Assembly: GCF_029589495.1 (NCBI RefSeq)
Contig: NZ_JAAIVF010000008.1
Span: 1-64,000 of the forward strand
Length of the DNA stretch: 64,000 nt
Direction: 5' to 3'
From: Speluncibacter jeojiensis
GTDB taxonomy: Bacteria; Actinomycetota; Actinomycetes; Mycobacteriales; Mycobacteriaceae
Position 1 is the first letter of the stretch, and the number at the start of each line of letters is the position of its first letter. Position numbers and translations under genes: made by a program. The notes below the pieces were generated by a model. That model was not told the origin of the DNA. It did no database searches and worked only from the letters and a program-made list of their open reading frames with translations. Shown here piece by piece: positions 7,979 to 16,541 of this stretch.

Positions 7979-8949
7979 GACTGCAGCCCCCACGGCCGCG
8001 ACCACGGCCGCCGGCACCGCACCTGCACGGACCACCCGGCCGGTGCGTTCGATACGCCCACGGGCACCTGCACCTCCGGTGTGTACGGCGGGAGCGGGTA
8101 CACGAACGCGATGCCGCCCATCTGCGCCCACAGCGGCTCACCGGAGTTCGGCTTGCCGAGCCTGCCGTCGGCGGCCTGCAGGAACGTCACGACCTGCCCG
8201 TCGATCGCCTCCGGGTCGGTGTCGACGAGGATGCGTTGACCCGCGATCGACGGGGCCGGCATCCAGATCTGCCGCTCGGCATCCTCGTCGGCCCGCTCGA
8301 ACTCGTCGCTACCCCAGGAGAAGTCGGGCAGCAGCGTCTTCGCGCCGGGAACCGACTGCGGTTGCCACACCAGCCAGATCGGGTTGTCCGTCGGGTTCGA
8401 CACCGGGATCGTGTCGATCTCCACCTTGTGGCCGGTCTCCGACGATGCGTCGACCGGCTGGGTGTCCGTCTTCGACGTCCACGTGGCGGTGACGTCGTCC
8501 TCCCACCACCAGGGGTTGTAGGCGCGGACCGTCATGGTGACCTGCCCGTACTCGTTCAGACGAGGGTCACGGGCAGGTTTGAACCGCGGCTGCTCCGACA
8601 GGCGCACCCGCAGGAACCGGCGCGACTCCTCCGTGGTGATCCACAGCTTGCAGTCGTGGTCGTACGACCACGCCTTGCGCCACTCGGAGTCGGCGAACTC
8701 CCACGACACCTGCTTGCTGCCGAACACGTTGACACCGAACACGATGTCGCGGTGCAGAATCCGCTTTCCGCCGTAGCTCGCACCGGTCTGGAACGCCGCC
8801 GCCAACAGGATCGTCTTCACCGGCGCGTCGTAGAGGCCGTCCGGATCGGTCGCCAACTCCACACCCCGGTTGCCCATGCCCAGGCCCGAGAGCGTGAACA
8901 TGGTGCCGTCCACGCCCTCGAGCTCAATCAGTGCAGCCTTGCCCACCAC
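7975..8949 (-). CDS. Distal-tail-like minor tail protein, 324 aa
   Basis: It begins one base after the tape measure stop. It carries features of the actinophage minor tail protein at this locus (distal tail, Dit-like): GMGNRGVELATDPDGLYDAPV near the N-terminus, a strand-rich core and NPWWWEDD mid-protein, which is typical of this family. It should form the ring that ends the tail tube and seats the hub. The C-terminus is rich in Arg, Trp and Pro. Confidence 0.75.
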   Translation of the reverse strand: MVGKAALIELEGVDGTMFTLSGLGMGNRGVELATDPDGLYDAPVKTILLAAAFQTGASYGGKRILHRDIVFGVNVFGSKQVSWEFADSEWRKAWSYDHDCKLWITTEESRRFLRVRLSEQPRFKPARDPRLNEYGQVTMTVRAYNPWWWEDDVTATWTSKTDTQPVDASSETGHKVEIDTIPVSNPTDNPIWLVWQPQSVPGAKTLLPDFSWGSDEFERADEDAERQIWMPAPSIAGQRILVDTDPEAIDGQVVTFLQAADGRLGKPNSGEPLWAQMGGIAFVYPLPPYTPEVQVPVGVSNAPAGWSVQVRCRRPWSRPWGLQS

Positions 8950-8950
8950 G

Positions 8951-11900
8951 TCACCCCCTCCTCGGCGCGAACGTCAGCGCGTCTTGCTTCTGTCGGGTGC
9001 GTTCCTTGCGGATCGCCTCATCCATGTCCGCGACGTGGTAGTGGACGTGCTCCTCCACCGCCCGTTGCGGCGACGCCGCTGTGGCCTGCTGGGGAACCGA
9101 CACGCGCGCGGCGAGGACCCCGCCGGCCGCCATCTGCGCGGATCCGGAGTTGATCGCCTCGAGGAGCGGCATGTTCGCGCGCGCGGCGAGCGCGTTGACG
9201 ACGAACTCACCGTTCGACAGCAGCGCCGGGATCGAATCCGACGTGCCCGTCCCGGGTCCGATGACCGGGCCGCCGGTCGCATAGCCGGCGGTGGTCGGCC
9301 ACACCCCGGCAATGCCGCGGCCCCCGAACTTCGGATCCGAGATGACGTAGTTCGCGGCGGCGTAGATGTTCGCCGCCGGGTCCCGCTGGTCATCCGGGTA
9401 CTGCGTCGACCGGTACGACTCGAACGTCGACCGGATCACCTGCAGCAGGCCGACCGATGGGTCGGCGGCCACTGCGTTGCTGTCGGTGTTGTTCTGCGCG
9501 TTCGGGTCACCCGAGGACTCGATCTGGATCTGCCCGATCACCGCGTTCACGGTCGGCTTGTCGCTGTTCCACCCGGCCTGCTCGAACACCGACTGGACCA
9601 GGCCACGCCACTGCTCGGCCCCACCGGCGGGGTCGTACTTGACGACCCCGGCCTCCGACGGGTCGGGGGTAGCGGCGCCGAGCTTTGGTGCCTCGTGCGG
9701 CGTCCACGCCCCGCCACCACTTGGTAGTGCTGGCGCGGTGCCGGCCTTCGGGAGCAGCGGTGCCGCGCCGGGCGCGTACTGGCCCGACCCGCTGTCCTTC
9801 GGTGCCGGCGGCGGGGTGCGGTACTTGCCCTGCAGTAGCCCCGCACCGAGTTGCACGATCGGCGGCACCTCATCGTTGACGCCGACCGTGCCGAGCGCAT
9901 CGGAGATCTGGCCCGTCACGAACGCCTTCGCCGCGTTCCCAAACGCATCCGAGATCGACCCCGACAGGTCCGGACCGCCCGTATCCGTTCCAGTACCGGC
10001 ACCAGCAGTGGTGGGACTGGTGGACGGGTATCCGCCCGGTGCCGGCGTGTATCCGCCGGACGGCATCGACACCTGAGAACCGCCGGTGCCGCCGTAGTTC
10101 CCCGGGGAGGGAACACCCTTGAGCCCGGCGACACCGCCGTCGCCGCCGGTGTCCGGCGGACTCCACAGGTTCCGCGGCAGGAAGTAGTGCAGCTCGAATT
10201 GCGGATCGTCCGCGCCCGCAGCGCCCGGGCCGTAGTGCACGCCCGCGCCCGACGACTCGACGTTGACACCGGCTAATGTGCCGGCCATATGCGAGTTCGG
10301 GCCGCCACCACCGCGGTGGATGCCGATCGACCAGCCGTCCTTGTCGCTGCCCTCCTGGAACCCGAGCTGCGGGAAGTCCGACTCGGTGTTGAACAGCCGC
10401 ACGCCGGGGTCGCGGTCGAGTAGCGCGGCGGTGACACCCGAGGTGTAGAGCGAGCAGTCGACACCGCCGTTCGCGCCGCCGTAGTCGTAGTCCTCACCAT
10501 CGTGGGACTGCGCATACGCCTGCGCCCGCGATAGTGCGACCCGGCCGCCGTCGGCGAACCGGTTGCTGTTCAATGCCTCGAGCAGCGGCAGGTTCCGGGA
10601 CGTCGCGGCTGCGTTGACGACGAACTCGCCGTTCGACAGCAGCGCCGGGATCACATCGTCTCGCGGGCCGCCAGGGCCCACGATCTTCCCGCCCGACGCC
10701 TTCTTGTTCGCCCAGTCGACCAGCGCGTTACCGAGGTCGTGGGCCTTGTCCGAGCCGGGGATGAACCCGGGCACCTTCTTCAGCAGGCCACCGACCGTGC
10801 GGACTGCGTTACGGATCGTGTTGAGGATCCCGTCCCAAATCCGGCCGATGGTGTCGGCCACGGAGTGCATCACCGAACCGACACCGGTCATCCCGTCCTT
10901 GAGGGCGTCCCACGCTGGCTTGATGACGCGATTCCACGCTAGGTCGATCGCCGACGAGATCTTGTCCCACACCGGCTTGACGACGTTGTCGTACAGCCAC
11001 GAGAACACCGGGCCGACGCCGTTCGTCAGGAAATCCTTGAGCGCCCGCAGTGTCGGCATGACGACCTTGTCGATCGCCCACGAGATCAGGTCTGCGAGCT
11101 TCTGCGCCACCGTCGCGACGATGTCGCCGAGTTTCTCAATGACCGGGATCAGGATCGGCATCAGCAGGTTCACCAGCTGGGTGAAAATCTGGATCGCCGT
11201 CACCACGACCGGGAACAGCGACTGGATGATCTGGACCAGCGGCGGCAGCAGCTTCATCGCGAGGTCCAGGATCGGCGGCAGAAGCGGCATCAGCGCGGTC
11301 AGCAGCTGCGCGAACAGCGGACCGATCTGCACCAGCAGCGGCGAAAGCGCCTGCAGCGCTTGCACAAGCACCTGCGCGAGGACCTGCGCCACCTGCCCGA
11401 TGATGGGGATCAGCACCGCGAGGACGGGCTGCAGCGCGTTCGCGAACTGCTCGATCACCGGCTGCAGGGCCTGCGCGATCGTCGTCAGCGCCGGCGCCAG
11501 GGCCTCGACCAGCTTCCCGATCAGCTCACCGGCCAGCGGCAGCAGCGGGGAGATCGCGTCGACGATCGACACGATCGCCTGGGCGAGCGGCCCGATCGCC
11601 GGCGTCAGCGCGACAATGGCGTCACCGAGCGCGGTGCCGATGATCTGCAGCATGTCCGACAGCGGCGGGATCAGCGGCATCAGCGCGGTGCCGAGTGCCG
11701 TCAGCAGCTCGCCGATCACCGGCAGCACCGGAGCGAGACCGGAAGCCAGCGAGGAGATCAGCTGAGCCAGCACCGGCATGACGGGTGTGAGGGTGTCGGC
11801 CAGCGACGCGCCGAGTGTCCCCAACGCCGGCGCCATCGTCTGCAGCGCGCCGCCGAGCGACGCGAACAGCGGCCCCAGCGACGGCAGCACCTGCCCGCCG

Positions 11901-13588
11901 AGGTCGGTCAGCGCGGTGACCACACCGGTCAGCAGCGGCGCCATACCTTGCAGCGCCTGGTCCACCCCGGCAGTGAGCTGCGCGAACGCACCCGAGTTAC
12001 CCAGCTGCGTCAGAGTGGCGTCGAGGGAGGACACCGAGTCCTTGACCGCGCCGTTGATCGACGTCGCAACCGAGCCGAGCACGCCGCCGAGCAGCGGCAG
12101 CTGGTTCGTCGCGAGCGTCGTAACCGAATCACCGAGCCCGGCGAACAGGTTGTCCTGCACCGCCATGCGCAGGTCTTTCCACTGCGGGCCCAGCGCCTGC
12201 ATCGACTGTACGAATGCCTGCGCGTTCGGCGACAGGTTCGCCATCGCGTCGGCGAGACCGTTCGCCGCCGACTGGCCGGACTCGATCGCGTCGGCCACGC
12301 CCTGCTGGGCGCGCGAGACCTGCTTTGCCGCATCCGAGTTCGACTGAGCCGCCTCGGTCTGGGTCGTCTTGAGCTGGTTGACCGCGTCGCGGGACTTCTC
12401 GTCGGCGTCGGCGATCTTCTGCTTCGCGTCGAGGACCTGCTTCGATCCCTCGACACCAGCGGTGTTCGCTTCCTGCGTCTGCTGCTGCAACTCCTGGGTG
12501 CGCTTGCGCGCTTCCTGCAGGTTCAGCACCGCACGCTCGTAGTCGACGTTCGCCTGCTTCTGGTCCAGGCCAGAGGAGCCGTCGCTGCGCGACTTGACCA
12601 TCGCCTCATAGGCTCGCTGGACCGCGATCTCCGCTTCCTGCTCACCCAACGCCGAGGAGCGCAACGAGTCGTTGAGCGAGTCGATCTGTGCCTTCGCGTC
12701 CTTGCGGGCCGTGGACAGGTCACGCTGCGCCTGAATCGAGTTCCGCTGCGCCGACTGCACATTCCGCTCAGCCGACTCGATCTGCTGCTGGCCGCGCACC
12801 TGGGTGCGGGCCGCGTTCTCCATCGCATCGGACAGCGACTCGTTCGCCGACCGGACGGCCTTCGCGTTCGACTCCTGCGTCGACGTCGAGGTGTCGGACG
12901 CCTTCTTCATCTCGCTGAACGCGTTGACGACACCGGTCGAGCCGATGACACCGGCAGCGCCGATCGCGCCGAGGCCGGCGGCCGCGCCGCCCGCCACCCC
13001 AACGAGACCACCGAGCGCCGCGATGAGCGAGCCGACGGCCGCGATGGTCCCACCGAACTTGATGGCCGACAGGCCACGCATCGACTCGCCCGCACCGTCG
13101 GCAGCGCCGCGCGCCGAGCCAAGGTTGTTCGTCAGCTGCGAGAGCACCGAATGGTCCACATCGACCCGCATACGGATCGTGCCGCCGGCCTGCCGCAACT
13201 GCTCGAGCTGCACGCGCGCCGCAGCCTCGTCGACATTGATGCCAACCGTCATGGTCGCGTTGATAGCCGCCAGCTCGGTCCGCAACCGCTCGGCGAACCC
13301 TGACAGGTCAGGAACCACAGAGACCGGGGCCTCCGCATTGATCCGCTGTAGATCAGCCTTGAGCCGGTCACCGAACCCGGACAGGTCCGGAACCACTGCG
13401 ACGGGCACCTCAGCGGTGATCCGCTGCAGGTCCGCCTTCAACCGCTCCGAGAATCCCGCCAGATCCGGCACCACCGACACCGGCGCGTCGGCATTCACCC
13501 GCCGCAACTCGGCGGTCATCGCGCGTTGGAACCCGCGGAGGTCCGGGCGGATCGTGACAGCCGCGCTGCCGGCCGAGTAGGTGGTCAC
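8951..13588 (-). CDS. Tape measure protein with embedded peptidoglycan hydrolase-like domains, 1545 aa
   Basis: GTG at 13588 is preceded by AAGGGAGG; a longer frame to 13858 overlaps the chaperone gene and is rejected. Domains in order: four 26-residue repeats (residues ~13-117); a glycine/alanine-rich segment; a long coiled coil (~230-480, Gln- and Ala-rich); a long hydrophobic region of LxPxxxxL-like repeats; a GPGGPRDDVIPALLSNGEF motif; an NlpC/P60-like part (GGVDCSLYTSG, then NSHMAGTL); and a lytic-transglycosylase-like part (IQIESSGDPNAQNN, then GLLQV) before a second LSNGEFVVN motif. It sets tail length and probably helps wall penetration. Confidence 0.9.
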   Translation of the reverse strand: MTTYSAGSAAVTIRPDLRGFQRAMTAELRRVNADAPVSVVPDLAGFSERLKADLQRITAEVPVAVVPDLSGFGDRLKADLQRINAEAPVSVVPDLSGFAERLRTELAAINATMTVGINVDEAAARVQLEQLRQAGGTIRMRVDVDHSVLSQLTNNLGSARGAADGAGESMRGLSAIKFGGTIAAVGSLIAALGGLVGVAGGAAAGLGAIGAAGVIGSTGVVNAFSEMKKASDTSTSTQESNAKAVRSANESLSDAMENAARTQVRGQQQIESAERNVQSAQRNSIQAQRDLSTARKDAKAQIDSLNDSLRSSALGEQEAEIAVQRAYEAMVKSRSDGSSGLDQKQANVDYERAVLNLQEARKRTQELQQQTQEANTAGVEGSKQVLDAKQKIADADEKSRDAVNQLKTTQTEAAQSNSDAAKQVSRAQQGVADAIESGQSAANGLADAMANLSPNAQAFVQSMQALGPQWKDLRMAVQDNLFAGLGDSVTTLATNQLPLLGGVLGSVATSINGAVKDSVSSLDATLTQLGNSGAFAQLTAGVDQALQGMAPLLTGVVTALTDLGGQVLPSLGPLFASLGGALQTMAPALGTLGASLADTLTPVMPVLAQLISSLASGLAPVLPVIGELLTALGTALMPLIPPLSDMLQIIGTALGDAIVALTPAIGPLAQAIVSIVDAISPLLPLAGELIGKLVEALAPALTTIAQALQPVIEQFANALQPVLAVLIPIIGQVAQVLAQVLVQALQALSPLLVQIGPLFAQLLTALMPLLPPILDLAMKLLPPLVQIIQSLFPVVVTAIQIFTQLVNLLMPILIPVIEKLGDIVATVAQKLADLISWAIDKVVMPTLRALKDFLTNGVGPVFSWLYDNVVKPVWDKISSAIDLAWNRVIKPAWDALKDGMTGVGSVMHSVADTIGRIWDGILNTIRNAVRTVGGLLKKVPGFIPGSDKAHDLGNALVDWANKKASGGKIVGPGGPRDDVIPALLSNGEFVVNAAATSRNLPLLEALNSNRFADGGRVALSRAQAYAQSHDGEDYDYGGANGGVDCSLYTSGVTAALLDRDPGVRLFNTESDFPQLGFQEGSDKDGWSIGIHRGGGGPNSHMAGTLAGVNVESSGAGVHYGPGAAGADDPQFELHYFLPRNLWSPPDTGGDGGVAGLKGVPSPGNYGGTGGSQVSMPSGGYTPAPGGYPSTSPTTAGAGTGTDTGGPDLSGSISDAFGNAAKAFVTGQISDALGTVGVNDEVPPIVQLGAGLLQGKYRTPPPAPKDSGSGQYAPGAAPLLPKAGTAPALPSGGGAWTPHEAPKLGAATPDPSEAGVVKYDPAGGAEQWRGLVQSVFEQAGWNSDKPTVNAVIGQIQIESSGDPNAQNNTDSNAVAADPSVGLLQVIRSTFESYRSTQYPDDQRDPAANIYAAANYVISDPKFGGRGIAGVWPTTAGYATGGPVIGPGTGTSDSIPALLSNGEFVVNALAARANMPLLEAINSGSAQMAAGGVLAARVSVPQQATAASPQRAVEEHVHYHVADMDEAIRKERTRQKQDALTFAPRRG
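13238..13552 (-). repeat. 78-bp tandem repeats at the start of the tape measure gene
   Basis: Four consecutive 26-27 residue units share the pattern PDL-x-GF-x5-A/T-x-L-x3-A-x4-V. The second and third units are nearly identical (VPDLSGFGDRLKADLQRINA versus VPDLAGFSERLKADLQRITA). The first and fourth are more diverged, consistent with repeat expansion from the middle. Confidence 0.8.
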
Positions 13589-13604
13589 CGGAGGGCCTCC
13601 CTTG

Positions 13605-14027
13605 TCAGATGCCGAGGAGCAGATCCACGAAGTCGTCGAGCGCTTCCGCGTCGAGTTCGCGGCGCACGAGGTCGACCTCGGGCTTCGGTCGGGTGATGTC
13701 GGGCACCTTCCGCGGGTCTGCACCCGCGGTGGTGGCCTGCAGCTTGAGCACCGCGTCGAGCAGGTCATCGAGTCGCGACATGAGCGTGGTGTAGCCGCGC
13801 AGCCGCGGGGGCCCGGGCTCGGGCTCGGGGAGGTGCGCCGCCTGCTCGGCGAGTTCACGGTCCGACAGGACCGCGGAAAGGTAGGCGGATCCCTGCTCGA
13901 GTTCGAGCTGGTCCTTCAGCTCGTACAGGTCCCGCCAGTCACGTTCGCCTCGTAGCCACTCGTTCAGGTCCAGGCCGAGCAGACGGTGCAGATCCCACCG
14001 CAGCGCCGGCCCGAACCTGCCGAGCAT
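13605..14027 (-). CDS. Tail assembly chaperone, downstream (T-like) frame
   Basis: This frame lies -1 relative to the upstream chaperone and is open back through the slippery heptamer at 14045-14051, so it is probably made mainly as a G-T fusion. Its own ATG at 14027 is two bases after the upstream TAG but has no clear ribosome binding site. The protein starts MLGRFGPALRWDLHRLLGLDL and carries WLRGERDWRDLYEL and a C-terminal acidic helix, as usual for these chaperones. It should load the tape measure during tail assembly. Confidence 0.8.
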   Translation of the reverse strand: MLGRFGPALRWDLHRLLGLDLNEWLRGERDWRDLYELKDQLELEQGSAYLSAVLSDRELAEQAAHLPEPEPGPPRLRGYTTLMSRLDDLLDAVLKLQATTAGADPRKVPDITRPKPEVDLVRRELDAEALDDFVDLLLGI

Positions 14028-14029
14028 GT

Positions 14030-14392
14030 CTACGAGGCCTTCGAGCCCCCCGGCACATCGCTGGCTCCCTTGCCGGCGAAGTGGTCGGTGATGTCCTTGA
14101 CGATCTCCACCAGCAGCGCGTCGGCGTGCGGATCGTCCTTGATCGCCGCCTTGATGCGGTCGTAGTCGTCGTTGCCGACGAACTCGCGGAGCAGACCGAA
14201 CGCGTCGCCGCCCCGGTTCAGGTAGAACAGCGTCTCCTGCTTGTCCAGGTCCGGCTTGGCGATGACGATCGGCGGGTCGAATCCGTCGTCGACGCCGAGG
14301 ACGTAGTTGTCGGTGACGGACGGCTTCCCGGTCGCAGCGGCGCGCTCACGCAGCTGCTCGAACCGGCTGATCTTCTTTCGGGTCTCACTCAC
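14030..14392 (-). CDS. Tail assembly chaperone, upstream (G-like) frame, 120 aa
   Basis: GTG at 14392 follows AGGGAG. The small acidic protein includes KPDLDKQETLFYLN and LREFVGNDDYDRIKAAI, typical of gpG-like chaperones placed between the major tail and tape measure genes. A G_GGG_GGC heptamer sits six codons before its stop, positioned for a programmed -1 frameshift into the next frame. No other role is indicated. Confidence 0.85.
   Translation of the reverse strand: MSETRKKISRFEQLRERAAATGKPSVTDNYVLGVDDGFDPPIVIAKPDLDKQETLFYLNRGGDAFGLLREFVGNDDYDRIKAAIKDDPHADALLVEIVKDITDHFAGKGASDVPGGSKAS
14045..14051 (-). promoter_or_regulatory. Programmed -1 ribosomal frameshift site (GGGGGGC)
   Basis: In the zero frame the codons are CCG GGG GGC TCG, giving the X_XXY_YYZ heptamer G_GGG_GGC. 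The -1 frame is open from here through the downstream chaperone gene. Position and frame relation match the conserved tail-chaperone frameshift of long-tailed phages. Confidence 0.8.
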
Positions 14393-14440
14393 AACAACAC
14401 TCCCTGTCCTTCTGTGCCCCTGTGGAATTGGCGAAGGAGC

Positions 14441-14479
14441 CTCCCCGCGCCGCGCAGGGGGTGTCCACGGCGCGGGGAG
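14441..14479 (-). terminator. 12-bp perfect stem hairpin after the major tail gene
   Basis: CTCCCCGCGCCG and its exact complement are separated by a 15-nt loop. The hairpin lies just downstream of the major tail protein stop, before the less abundant chaperone and tape measure genes. A transcription-attenuating role is likely; no T tract follows. Confidence 0.7.
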
Positions 14480-14486
14480 ACGACGG

Positions 14487-15383
14487 TCAGGACACGGTGA
14501 TCGCGCAGCTGGCGGTCTTGCCCTGGTAGGTGGCGGTGATCGTGGCCGACCCGGTGGCGACACCGGTGACCAGACCGCCGGCGGTGACGGTGGCCTTCGC
14601 CGGGTCCGAGGACTCGTAGGCGGCCAGCGCTGTGCGGTCGACGTTGTTCGAGTCCTTCACAGCCAGCTGCTGCGTGGCAGCCGCGGCGAGGGTCTTCGTC
14701 GACGGGGTGACGGTGATGGCGGTGATCGGCTGCCCGAATCCGGCCTGATCAGCGATCGCGATGTTGCCGCGACCGGCCATGCCGTACGCGACGTACGAGC
14801 CCTCCGGACCGAAGGTGGGATCCTCGTAGGCGTTCAGCGAGATGGGGAACTCGAGCGCCTTGGCCATCTCCAACGAGACCGACCCGGACGAGCTGGCCGA
14901 CATCTTCGGGAAGATCCAGTACGGGAATACCTCGAGGGCGCCGCCGCCGTCCCGGCCGATCAGGATCACCGAGTAGTACATGATGTCCGCGGCCGCAGAC
15001 TTGTAGGCGCGCCACTCGCCGTTGCCGTCGACCTGCACATCGGACAGGTCCTGACCGAAGAACAGCTCGTAGTTCAGCTTCTTGAGCTCCTGGCTGGAGA
15101 AGTTGAACTGCATCGACTCCTCGGTCTTGATGACCCGCCGCGGCACCATCGAGCCGTAGCCCTGGATGCTGTCGGTCTTACCGTCCATCGCCAGCTCGGC
15201 CTTCTCGCGGCTGATCTGGCCAGCCTTGGACCAACCGGCCGGCAGACCGACCAGACCGGTCGCGTCGGTCAGCGCGGCGGGGATGGGGGTGCTGTAGGGG
15301 GCGACGAGCACCGCCAACTGGCGGGGCACGATGACCAGGTTGTCGTTCTTGTCGACCAGCGACGCGTACGTCACGTTCGCCAT
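14487..15383 (-). CDS. Major tail protein with C-terminal Ig-like (BIG2-type) domain, 298 aa
   Basis: ATG at 15383 follows GGAGGA. The first ~215 residues are the tube-forming part (MANVTYASLVDKNDNLVIV at the start, FGQDLSDVQVDGNGEW in the middle). The last ~80 residues form a bacterial Ig-like group 2 module: ITVTPSTKTLAAAATQQLAV, then GLVTGVATGSATITATYQG. Such domains decorate tail tubes in many phages and are thought to aid adhesion. It is flanked by hairpins on both sides (14441-14479 and 15404-15442). Confidence 0.88.
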   Translation of the reverse strand: MANVTYASLVDKNDNLVIVPRQLAVLVAPYSTPIPAALTDATGLVGLPAGWSKAGQISREKAELAMDGKTDSIQGYGSMVPRRVIKTEESMQFNFSSQELKKLNYELFFGQDLSDVQVDGNGEWRAYKSAAADIMYYSVILIGRDGGGALEVFPYWIFPKMSASSSGSVSLEMAKALEFPISLNAYEDPTFGPEGSYVAYGMAGRGNIAIADQAGFGQPITAITVTPSTKTLAAAATQQLAVKDSNNVDRTALAAYESSDPAKATVTAGGLVTGVATGSATITATYQGKTASCAITVS

Positions 15384-15403
15384 GTCATCCTCCAATGTTG
15401 TTG

Positions 15404-15442
15404 CGCCCGAGCGGGCATCACGAAGTGCCGCGGGCTCGGGCG
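15404..15442 (-). terminator. 9-bp stem hairpin before the major tail gene
   Basis: CGCCCGAGC pairs with GCTCGGGCG across a 21-nt loop. It falls between the tail completion gene and the major tail gene, in an 86-bp gap that is long for this otherwise packed operon. It could be an attenuator, an RNA-processing site, or a 5' stabiliser of the major tail mRNA. Confidence 0.5.
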
Positions 15443-15469
15443 AGCACGCGGTAGATCACAAACGGGGTG

Positions 15470-15883
15470 TCAGCGGGGCAGACGGGCCGCCACGTGGAAC
15501 GTCATCTGCACTTCACGTTGGTCGGGGTTGAGCTGCGGAATCTCCTGCGGCCCCACCTGCTCGGCCATCTCGATGACGACCTGGTCGTCGATGACGCAGC
15601 CGTGCTCGGCGGCCTTGACCGCGCGCCGCACCTGGTTCATCACCTGCCACGACTGGGCGCGGGTCGTAGCGGTGACAGCGACGACCATCGGTGCGACGTC
15701 GACGATCCCGTCGGGAGAGCCGCCACCGGCCCGCTGCACCAGAACGACCGGCAGCATCGACTCGAACACCGACGGATCCGGGTACTCGGTGCACGTGTTC
15801 CCGAACCGGTCGAGGTACGTGCACATCAGCGCCTCGAGGTCCGCCCACGCCGGGATCGGGTCGAGGTCGGGGAACTCATTCAC
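15470..15883 (-). CDS. Tail terminator-like protein, 137 aa
   Basis: GTG at 15883 overlaps the upstream stop (GTGA). Size, position just before the major tail gene and an alpha/beta pattern (PVVLVQRAGGG, then VAVTATTRAQSWQVMNQVRR) fit the tail terminator/completion family, which caps the tail tube and joins it to the head. No enzymatic motif is present. Confidence 0.7.
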   Translation of the reverse strand: MNEFPDLDPIPAWADLEALMCTYLDRFGNTCTEYPDPSVFESMLPVVLVQRAGGGSPDGIVDVAPMVVAVTATTRAQSWQVMNQVRRAVKAAEHGCVIDDQVVIEMAEQVGPQEIPQLNPDQREVQMTFHVAARLPR

Positions 15884-16209
15884 CGCGACCTCAGCTGCTC
15901 GAGCACCGCGGGCCAGTCGTGCGCACCCTTCTGCGGGCGCCGGCCATCCGCGCTGGTGCCGAACTCGTGGGACGCGGCGTGCGGCGCGAACGCAACTACG
16001 CGTGCGCACCACCGGTCTTTGCGGCGGCCGCCGATGAACGTCTCAACGCGCACCATGCGGGCCAGGTCACCGGTCCGCTTCGCGACCCGCTGCCGGTACA
16101 GGGCCTGTGCAACGGTGCCGCGCTCGGCCATCAGGCGCCGCATCTGCGGCGACCGCAGCAGCCCGGCCAGCCCGTTCGGATCTGACCGTGGGGTGGGCTT
16201 GTAGTCCAT
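15880..16209 (-). CDS. HK97 gp10-like head-tail connector protein, 109 aa
   Basis: ATG at 16209 overlaps the upstream TGA by one base. It is basic, with a helix (LAGLLRSPQMRRLMAERG) followed by VAKRTGDLARMVRV and a histidine-containing APHAASHEFGTSADGRRP motif, as in the HK97-gp10 family of neck proteins. Its place between head-closure and tail-terminator genes supports the call. Confidence 0.7.
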   Translation of the reverse strand: MDYKPTPRSDPNGLAGLLRSPQMRRLMAERGTVAQALYRQRVAKRTGDLARMVRVETFIGGRRKDRWCARVVAFAPHAASHEFGTSADGRRPQKGAHDWPAVLEQLRSR

Positions 16210-16541
16210 CAGGCTCCGCCCTTCACCATCTGCAGGGGCACCGAGATGCCGGGCCGGCGGCCCGTGAACGGCGACTGCCACACACCCGGCTTGCCGTGGA
16301 CCGCGTACTTGTCGCCATCGGGGAGCCGGACACGGTCACCGCCGCGGATATCGGAACCAGGCGGCAGGTACAGCACGACGTCCGACACGAGCTGTTCGCC
16401 GTGGCCGTTGTTCAGGCTGGTACCGGACCAGTCGATAGCCACGTTCTCCACCTGGTGCTCACTGTCAGTGCCGACTGGATCGCCGAACTTGTCCTTCGGC
16501 GCCGGCCGGATCACGACCACCTTCTGTCCGCGGCGCCACAT
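16209..16541 (-). CDS. Head-closure (stopper) protein, ~110 aa
   Basis: It starts either at ATG 16541 (TGATG overlap) or at GTG 16544 (GTGA overlap). The short, all-beta protein (KVVVIRPAPKDKFGDP, then VVLYLPPGSDIRGGDRV) has the pattern of SPP1 gp16-like stoppers that close the connector after DNA packaging. It is the second of four head-tail connector genes in a row. Confidence 0.7.
   Translation of the reverse strand: MWRRGQKVVVIRPAPKDKFGDPVGTDSEHQVENVAIDWSGTSLNNGHGEQLVSDVVLYLPPGSDIRGGDRVRLPDGDKYAVHGKPGVWQSPFTGRRPGISVPLQMVKGGA

Noticed and set aside
9600-9727. Proline-rich segment of the tape measure as a separate gene on the plus strand
   Set aside because: Plus-strand frames here are short, lack ribosome sites and are antisense to the continuous tape measure frame.
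11360-13303. 647-codon plus-strand ORF inside the tape measure gene
   Set aside because: Composition is Arg/Gln/His-rich mirror of the repetitive tape measure coding strand; no start signal or family motif.
13589-13858. N-terminal extension of the tape measure frame up to 13858
   Set aside because: It is read out of phase through the tail chaperone gene, is Arg/Ser/Pro-rich, and GTG 13588 has a good ribosome binding site.
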